Below are positions 13,805 through 17,558 of a stretch of DNA of 17,558 bases, piece by piece. Within the stretch, counting starts at the first letter, position 1. Each line of letters opens with the position of its first letter. The position numbers and the translations under genes were made by a program. The stretch comes from Actinobacteria bacterium UBA2286. Lineage in GTDB: Bacteria > Actinomycetota > Coriobacteriia > Anaerosomatales > Anaerosomataceae. The notes beneath the pieces are model-generated. The model was not told the DNA's origin and did no database searches. It saw nothing but the letters and a program-made list of their open reading frames with translations. The stretch lies in contig DDWM01000012.1 of NCBI GenBank assembly GCA_002345925.1, forward strand, positions 1 to 17,558, given 5' to 3'.

Positions 13805-14548
13805 ATGGATAGCGCATTCTGGTCTGAATGGTGGTGGCCGGCGCTGACGGCGGCTCTAGGCTTCGTGTATGTCGCGCTGCTGGTTCGTCAGTGGTTAGAA
13901 CGCCGCAAGCCTCACCAGTTGGCCTGGGCTATCGGTTTCTTGTTCTACGCCGAAGCTGCATTCATGGAGGCGGTGTCCGAGTTCAACGGCGCGTGGAACC
14001 CGACTGTCTACCGTTTCTATATCGTCCTTGCGGCGTCGATGGTCGGCTTCCTCGGCCTGGGCACGCTCTACCTCATCACGAAGAAGAAGACGCTCGGACA
14101 CGCGTATCTGGTGTTCAACCTCGTGGCGCTCGGCGTGTTCCTCTACGGCGTGTTCAACACCGATCTCATCACACAGAACCTGATCGCGGGCATCACCGTC
14201 GGTGGCTCGGCGCTCGGCGAGAGTATGTCGTTCCCGCGCGTCATGAGCTTTGCGTTCAACATCCCCGGGTCGTTGCTGCTGCTCGGCGGGTCGGCGTGGT
14301 CGGTTGTGAAGTTCTGGCCCAAGCCCGAGTACCGCTATCGCTCGTGGGCGAACGTGCTCATCTTCATTGGGACGCTCATCATCGCGGGCGCGGGATCCAT
14401 GGCGCGCGCTGGACAGACGGTAGGCCTGTATCCCGCCGAGATGGTCGCCTCGGCACTGCTGCTCTGGGGATTCCTGAAGGCAGGCACGCTACAGAAGGGT
14501 GCCGAGGCTATCAGGGCACGCAGGGTGGCCGATCAGCCCTCTTCGTAG
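13805..14548 (+). CDS. Seven-transmembrane-helix protein, unknown function
   Basis: The 247-residue protein has seven hydrophobic helices at about residues 9-31, 38-57, 68-92, 97-117, 148-170, 180-204 and 209-227. It has short loops and a short basic tail. Charged or polar residues inside helices 2 and 3 (Y-A-E-A-A-F-M-E-A, Y-R-F-Y) and the conserved-looking G-A-G-S-M-A-R-A-G segment in helix 6 suggest a functional core. No family is recognised. It is not a rhodopsin, because no Lys lies in the right place of helix 7. ATG 13805 follows GAAGGAG. The gap after the previous gene is 32 bases, so the three genes probably form one operon. Its end overlaps the convergent Crp/Fnr gene by 16 bases. 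Confidence 0.75.
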   Translation: MDSAFWSEWWWPALTAALGFVYVALLVRQWLERRKPHQLAWAIGFLFYAEAAFMEAVSEFNGAWNPTVYRFYIVLAASMVGFLGLGTLYLITKKKTLGHAYLVFNLVALGVFLYGVFNTDLITQNLIAGITVGGSALGESMSFPRVMSFAFNIPGSLLLLGGSAWSVVKFWPKPEYRYRSWANVLIFIGTLIIAGAGSMARAGQTVGLYPAEMVASALLLWGFLKAGTLQKGAEAIRARRVADQPSS

Positions 14549-15246
14549 CCTGCGCCGAGACGGGCGAGTGCACCAACGTCATACACGATGACTTCCGAGC
14601 CGCGAACGGCGAGCACTTGCTCGTCGCGCAGCCGGGCGAACGCGCGCGAGAGCGTCTCCGGCACGGTCCCGAGCGACGCCGCGAGCTCGGCCTTGCTCAT
14701 GCCGAGCGCCACCTTCAATCCTTCGGGCGTGGCTTCGCCGGTGGCAAGCGATCGCTGGAAGAGGTATCGCGCGAGGCGCCCGGGCACATCGAGGGCGAGC
14801 GTCTGCACGACCGCCGTGAGGTTCACGACCCGCGATGCGAGGTCTGCGATGAGGCTCCGAGCGACATCGGGCTCCTCGGCCATGAGTGAGAAGAGTGCTT
14901 CGCGGTCGAGCCAAGCGACGGTGGCGTCGGTTGCGGCTTCAACGTTGGCGGGGTTGCGGCCGCCGGAAAGCGCGGCGACGGCTGCGAACGGTTCGCCGGA
15001 CTCCAAAGCCTCGAGCGTGATGGTGCGCCCGTCCGCCTGCAGGTGAAACACGCGCGCCTTACCCGAGACTACCACCCCTAGACGCGCAGCGGGCTCACCC
15101 TCGGTTGCGAGCGTGGTGCCGCGCGGCACATGCTGCACACGGGCGACGAGCGCGAGTTCCCCGATCGCCTTTGCACTCGCTGTGCGCCACAGCCGGCACG
15201 CGGTGAACGCGGCCAGCACATCAGGTCGGGGGATATCTCTGGGCAA
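14533..15246 (-). CDS. Crp/Fnr-family transcriptional regulator (HcpR-like candidate)
   Basis: The 237-residue regulator has an N-terminal cyclic-nucleotide-binding-like beta-roll (about residues 20-135), a long dimerisation helix, and a C-terminal winged helix. The recognition helix carries the E-T-L-S-R signature of FNR-type proteins that read TTGA half-sites. Only one Cys (about residue 17) lies in the N-terminal region, so it cannot hold an FNR-type 4Fe-4S cluster. TTG 15246 is chosen because GGAGG lies 6 bases upstream; longer readings of the frame add a basic, non-homologous segment. The gene is divergent from the ygbA-like, ferredoxin and hcp genes. An FNR-type box lies between, so it probably controls itself and those genes in response to nitric oxide or redox state. 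The ligand (haem or other) is not evident. Confidence 0.85.
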   Translation of the reverse strand: MPRDIPRPDVLAAFTACRLWRTASAKAIGELALVARVQHVPRGTTLATEGEPAARLGVVVSGKARVFHLQADGRTITLEALESGEPFAAVAALSGGRNPANVEAATDATVAWLDREALFSLMAEEPDVARSLIADLASRVVNLTAVVQTLALDVPGRLARYLFQRSLATGEATPEGLKVALGMSKAELAASLGTVPETLSRAFARLRDEQVLAVRGSEVIVYDVGALARLGAGYEEG

Positions 15247-15279
15247 CAGTGGCCTCCTCGGCAAAGTCGTGTAGCGATT

Positions 15280-15293
15280 TTGACATGAGTCAA
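15280..15293. promoter_or_regulatory. FNR/HcpR-type binding site
   Basis: A perfect palindrome TTGAC-N4-GTCAA occupies the divergent region, 34 bases from the Crp/Fnr start and about 70 bases before the ygbA-like start. This matches the class of sites read by E-x2-S-R recognition helices of FNR-type regulators and, as I recall it, the HcpR motif described for Desulfovibrio. The left half is also a TTGACA -35-like box on the plus strand. The site would allow autoregulation and control of the ygbA-ferredoxin-hcp genes. No other such palindrome was noticed elsewhere in the window. Confidence 0.7.
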
Positions 15294-15362
15294 GGTTCAT
15301 CGCGAACCGCAAGGATAGAGTCAGCCCGGCCGAGGAAAGGAACCCTCTTGGGGGAGTCGATG

Positions 15363-15797
15363 ATGACAGACAAGTTCCGGGAGCGCATGGCAGACGAACA
15401 GGTCCGCCATGACACACGGACAATCGGCGATTTCGTAGGCATCTACTGCGGCGGCAACCACGCGGACATCGCGCGCGTAGCGATCGAAAGCGACGCCGCT
15501 TCGCTCGGCGTGTACGGCAGGAAACCACCGGTCGTGTGTGCCGAGTGTGCGGAGCATCTCAGATATGCCGAGAAGCGCCGCGCGTACTGTCCCGAAGATC
15601 CAAAGCCGTTTTGCGCACACTGCGAGACGCACTGCTACAAGCCCGAAGAACGGGCGTGGCAACAGCAGATGATGCGCTATAGCGGGCCACGCTCGATGTT
15701 TCACGGCCACGCGATCGACGGCATCAAACACGCGCTCGAGGCGCGCAAGTATCGCAAACAGGCCGGCAAGCCCGGCGCGAGAGAGGAAGCCCAATGA
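15363..15797 (+). CDS. ygbA: YgbA-family protein (nitrous oxide-stimulated promoter family)
   Basis: The 144-residue protein matches the YgbA pattern: an R-T-I-x9-C N-terminal part, then C59-x2-C62-x2-L-x-Y-A-E-x-R, C76, C84-x2-C87-x2-H-C91-Y, and a final M-M-R-Y-S-G-P-R-S-M block followed by conserved His residues. The cysteines and His are likely metal ligands. E. coli ygbA is induced by nitric oxide through NsrR; its biochemical role is not settled. Adjacent ATGs at 15360 and 15363 are possible, and the latter has the better spacing (6) from GGAG. A TTG at 15348 is also possible. The gene overlaps the ferredoxin gene by 4 bases (ATGA), so they form one operon controlled from the FNR-type box upstream. 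Confidence 0.85.
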   Translation: MTDKFRERMADEQVRHDTRTIGDFVGIYCGGNHADIARVAIESDAASLGVYGRKPPVVCAECAEHLRYAEKRRAYCPEDPKPFCAHCETHCYKPEERAWQQQMMRYSGPRSMFHGHAIDGIKHALEARKYRKQAGKPGAREEAQ

Positions 15798-16180
15798 CAG
15801 ACACCATCACCCGTCAGATCGTCCACATCGACGAGGAGCTCTGCAACGGCTGCGGCTTGTGCGTATCTCCGTGCGCCGAGGGCGCCATCGTCATGGAGAA
15901 CGGCAAGGCCAAGGTCGTGCGCGAGGAACTGTGTGACGGCGCCGGCTTCTGCCTCGGCGTATGCCCGACCGGTGCGCTCACGCTTGAGACTCGCGAGACC
16001 GTCCCGTTCGACCACGATGCTGCCGCGCCGATCATGGCCGAGAAGCTGAAGACGTACATCCCGCAGTCTTGCTACATCTGCGGTACCGATGAGGATTCCG
16101 CGCCGCTGCTGCCTGTGCGCACCAAAGGGAACAGCACCTGGGTATGTACTCGGTGCTTGCCGCAGCTGATTCACGGGTAG
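15794..16180 (+). CDS. Two-cluster ferredoxin with C-terminal CxxC/CxxC motif
   Basis: The 128-residue protein has a first canonical 4Fe-4S motif (C17, C20, C23, C27). A second motif has C47, C53 and C57-P but Ala50 at the place of the second Cys, so that site may hold a 3Fe-4S cluster or none. After residue 65 it continues with a non-ferredoxin tail carrying C93-x2-C96 and C118-x2-C121, which look like a zinc ribbon or rubredoxin-like knuckle. ATG 15794 overlaps the stop of the ygbA-like gene. The position just before hcp suggests it is an electron donor to the hybrid cluster protein, acting in the cytoplasm. That partnership is inferred from order, not proved. Confidence 0.85.
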   Translation: MTDTITRQIVHIDEELCNGCGLCVSPCAEGAIVMENGKAKVVREELCDGAGFCLGVCPTGALTLETRETVPFDHDAAAPIMAEKLKTYIPQSCYICGTDEDSAPLLPVRTKGNSTWVCTRCLPQLIHG

Positions 16181-16188
16181 CACCTGAC

Positions 16189-16285
16189 GCGCCGAGCCCC
16201 CGGGGCGGTCCGGCGCTCAAACAGTCCTCGGCGGGGCACGCCCCGCCTGCGGAACTCGCGGCGGACCACCCCGGACGCTCGGCGC
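16189..16285. repeat. Nested GC-rich inverted repeat between ferredoxin and hcp
   Basis: Three nested inverted repeats are visible: 16189-16197 with 16277-16285 (9 bp), 16207-16212 with 16262-16267 (6 bp), and 16230-16237 with 16240-16247 (8 bp, nearly no loop). Together they can fold into an imperfect hairpin of about 97 bases. It may be an intergenic terminator, a REP-like dispersed palindrome, or a processing site setting hcp transcript levels. Only the lower-GC stretch 16295-16335 after it could host an hcp promoter, and no clear boxes are seen there. Confidence 0.5.
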
Positions 16286-16350
16286 TTCGCGCGAGCAGAT
16301 TCAGACAAACACATCACGTGCATATCCAGGTTGGAGAAGGAGTGAAGACT

Positions 16351-17558
16351 ATGTTCTGTAACCAATGTGAGCAGACTAGCAAGGGTGTTGCGTGCACGAC
16401 AGTTGGGGTTTGCGGGAAGACGGCGGATGTCTCGGCGTTGCAGGACCTTGTTTTGCACCAGCTCAAGGGAATCGCGGCGCTCGGAGTTGCTGGCGCGAAG
16501 GTCGGCGTTGTCGATCACGCGGCTGACGTTTACACCACTCAGGCGCTCTTCACGACCGTGACGAACGTTGACTTCGACGACGAGCATCTTGCCGGCGTCA
16601 TTCGCGAGGGTGCGGCTGTGAAGGCCGCTCTGCTGGCGAGCGTCGACGCGGCTGGTGGCGTTGTTGATACGAGCGATCCGGCAGTGATGTTTGAGCCTGC
16701 CGCCGATCTTGCGGGGCTTATCGCTCAGGGCGAAGCGGTCGGGATCTTCTCGGACCACGATCGTGACGAGAACGTTGTCGCGCTGCAGCAGACCGCCGTC
16801 TACGGCCTCAAGGGCATCGCGGCGTATGCGGATCACGCACGCGTTCTAGGCCACGAGGATGTGCTTGTGTACGCGTTCCAGCACGAGCTTCTCGCAGCGC
16901 TGTCCGACAAGAGCCTAGACCTGAACGCGTGGGTGGCGCTTGCGCTCAAGACGGGCGAGATCAACTTGCGAGTGATGGAGCTGCTCGACGCCGCAAACAC
17001 CGGCACCTACGGGCATCCGGTTCCCACGTCGGTTCCGCTCGGCCATCGCCCCAACAAGGCGATTGTCGTCTCCGGACACGACCTCAAGGACATCAAGGAG
17101 CTTCTGGAGCAGACCGAAGGCCTTGGCATCGACATCTACACGCACGGTGAGATGCTGCCGGCGCACGGTTACCCGGAGCTCAAGAAGTACCCGCACTTCT
17201 ACGGGCACTACGGCACGGCGTGGCAGAACCAGCGCAAGGAGTTCGACGCGTTCCCCGGCACCATCCTCATGACGACCAACTGCATCCAGAACCCGCGTGA
17301 TACGTACGCGGACAACATCTTCGCGACCGGCCGCGTGGCGCACCCCAATGCGATCCACGTTGATAACGGCGAGTACAAGGCCGTCATCGACCGCGCGCTT
17401 GCGATGCCCGGCTTCACTGACGAGTTCGACGGCGGAAGCGTGATGGTCGGCTTCGGTCGCAATGCGGTTCTTTCGGTTGCTCCGACGATCATCGATGCCG
17501 TCAAGTCCGGCGCCATCAAGCACTTCTTCCTCGTGGGCGGTTGCGACGGCGCCAAGCC
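16351..17558 (+). CDS. hcp: Hybrid cluster protein (hydroxylamine/NO reductase), 3' end cut off
   Basis: The first 402 residues of an expected 540-550 are present; the frame is open at the window edge. The N-terminal cluster motif C3-x2-C6-x8-C15-x5-C21 (M-F-C-N-Q-C-E-Q-T) is that of Hcp. Later parts show H-x-L-K-G-I-A helices, the T-H-G-E-M-L-P-A-H-G-Y-P block, T-T-N-C-I-Q-N-P and G-G-C-D-G, which carry ligands of the hybrid Fe-S-O cluster. Hcp reduces nitric oxide to N2O, and hydroxylamine in vitro, protecting anaerobes from nitrosative stress. ATG 16351 follows GAAGGAG at 8 bases. The gene lies downstream of the ygbA-like and ferredoxin genes after a structured 170-base gap, so it may have its own promoter as well. 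Confidence 0.95.
   Translation, partial: MFCNQCEQTSKGVACTTVGVCGKTADVSALQDLVLHQLKGIAALGVAGAKVGVVDHAADVYTTQALFTTVTNVDFDDEHLAGVIREGAAVKAALLASVDAAGGVVDTSDPAVMFEPAADLAGLIAQGEAVGIFSDHDRDENVVALQQTAVYGLKGIAAYADHARVLGHEDVLVYAFQHELLAALSDKSLDLNAWVALALKTGEINLRVMELLDAANTGTYGHPVPTSVPLGHRPNKAIVVSGHDLKDIKELLEQTEGLGIDIYTHGEMLPAHGYPELKKYPHFYGHYGTAWQNQRKEFDAFPGTILMTTNCIQNPRDTYADNIFATGRVAHPNAIHVDNGEYKAVIDRALAMPGFTDEFDGGSVMVGFGRNAVLSVAPTIIDAVKSGAIKHFFLVGGCDGAK

Noticed and set aside
13805..14548. Microbial rhodopsin identity for the seven-helix protein
   Set aside because: No retinal-binding Lys within helix 7 and none of the helix 3 rhodopsin motifs; only the helix number agrees.
13828..14889. Plus-strand open frame (353 codons) over the 7TM gene and Crp/Fnr gene
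   Set aside because: It overlaps two well-supported genes in other frames and its product is Arg/His-rich with no membrane or domain pattern.
15247..15528. N-terminal extension of the Crp/Fnr protein to 15528
   Set aside because: It would cross the FNR-type box and the divergent ygbA-like gene and is Arg/Cys-rich without similarity. TTG 15246 has a good ribosome binding site.
1..17558. Mobile element, phage, CRISPR or tRNA genes
   Set aside because: No transposase, integrase, terminal repeats, regular repeat-spacer pattern or tRNA cloverleaf was seen on either strand by eye.

Overview
The window looks like the chromosome of a high-GC, probably anaerobic actinobacterium. A Coriobacteriia-like lineage is my inference. 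The reasons are a CWB2-type cell-wall-binding repeat end, a pafB/pafC-type WYL regulator pair, a YedE/TusA/DUF3343 sulfur-selenium cluster, a hybrid cluster protein gene, and frequent GTG and TTG starts. No tRNA, rRNA, insertion sequence, integrase or CRISPR array was seen. The gene content is chromosomal housekeeping and stress functions.

Layout, left part (1-6044). The tail of a cell-surface CWB2 protein ends at a strong hairpin. It is followed by a Cys-rich DUF3795 protein, an unlisted 57-aa four-cysteine microprotein, a ferritin-like protein and a DEDDh exonuclease whose catalytic start requires a CTG initiation codon. A convergent hairpin separates these from a minus-strand group: a small secreted or anchored protein, a four-helix membrane protein with a permease-prefix domain, and its overlapping PadR regulator. 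Divergent from PadR, and sharing a control region with direct repeats and an 11-bp dyad, lies a SHOCT membrane protein followed directly by a CopB-type (CPH) copper P-type ATPase.

Middle (6037-11007, minus strand). A tight four-gene operon runs yedE, TusA-like carrier, DUF3343 protein, NnrD/ribokinase-fold protein. It is driven from a promoter with a consensus -35 and looks like a chalcogen (sulfur or selenium) uptake and trafficking unit with an unexplained kinase-like member. Upstream lies the pafB-pafC pair, in that transcription order, encoding WYL regulators.

Right part (11008-17558). A roughly 315-base spacer with a possible structured RNA precedes a plus-strand operon of three proteins: a GAF/PAS/histidine-kinase-like protein that lacks the phosphoacceptor His, a membrane-anchored helical protein, and a seven-helix membrane protein. 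This is the most plausible undescribed sensory system here. A Crp/Fnr regulator follows on the minus strand. It is divergent from a YgbA-like (nitrous-oxide-stimulated promoter family) protein, a two-cluster ferredoxin with a CxxC/CxxC tail, and hcp, which is cut by the window end. A perfect TTGAC-N4-GTCAA box lies between the divergent genes, pointing to an HcpR-like nitrosative-stress regulon.
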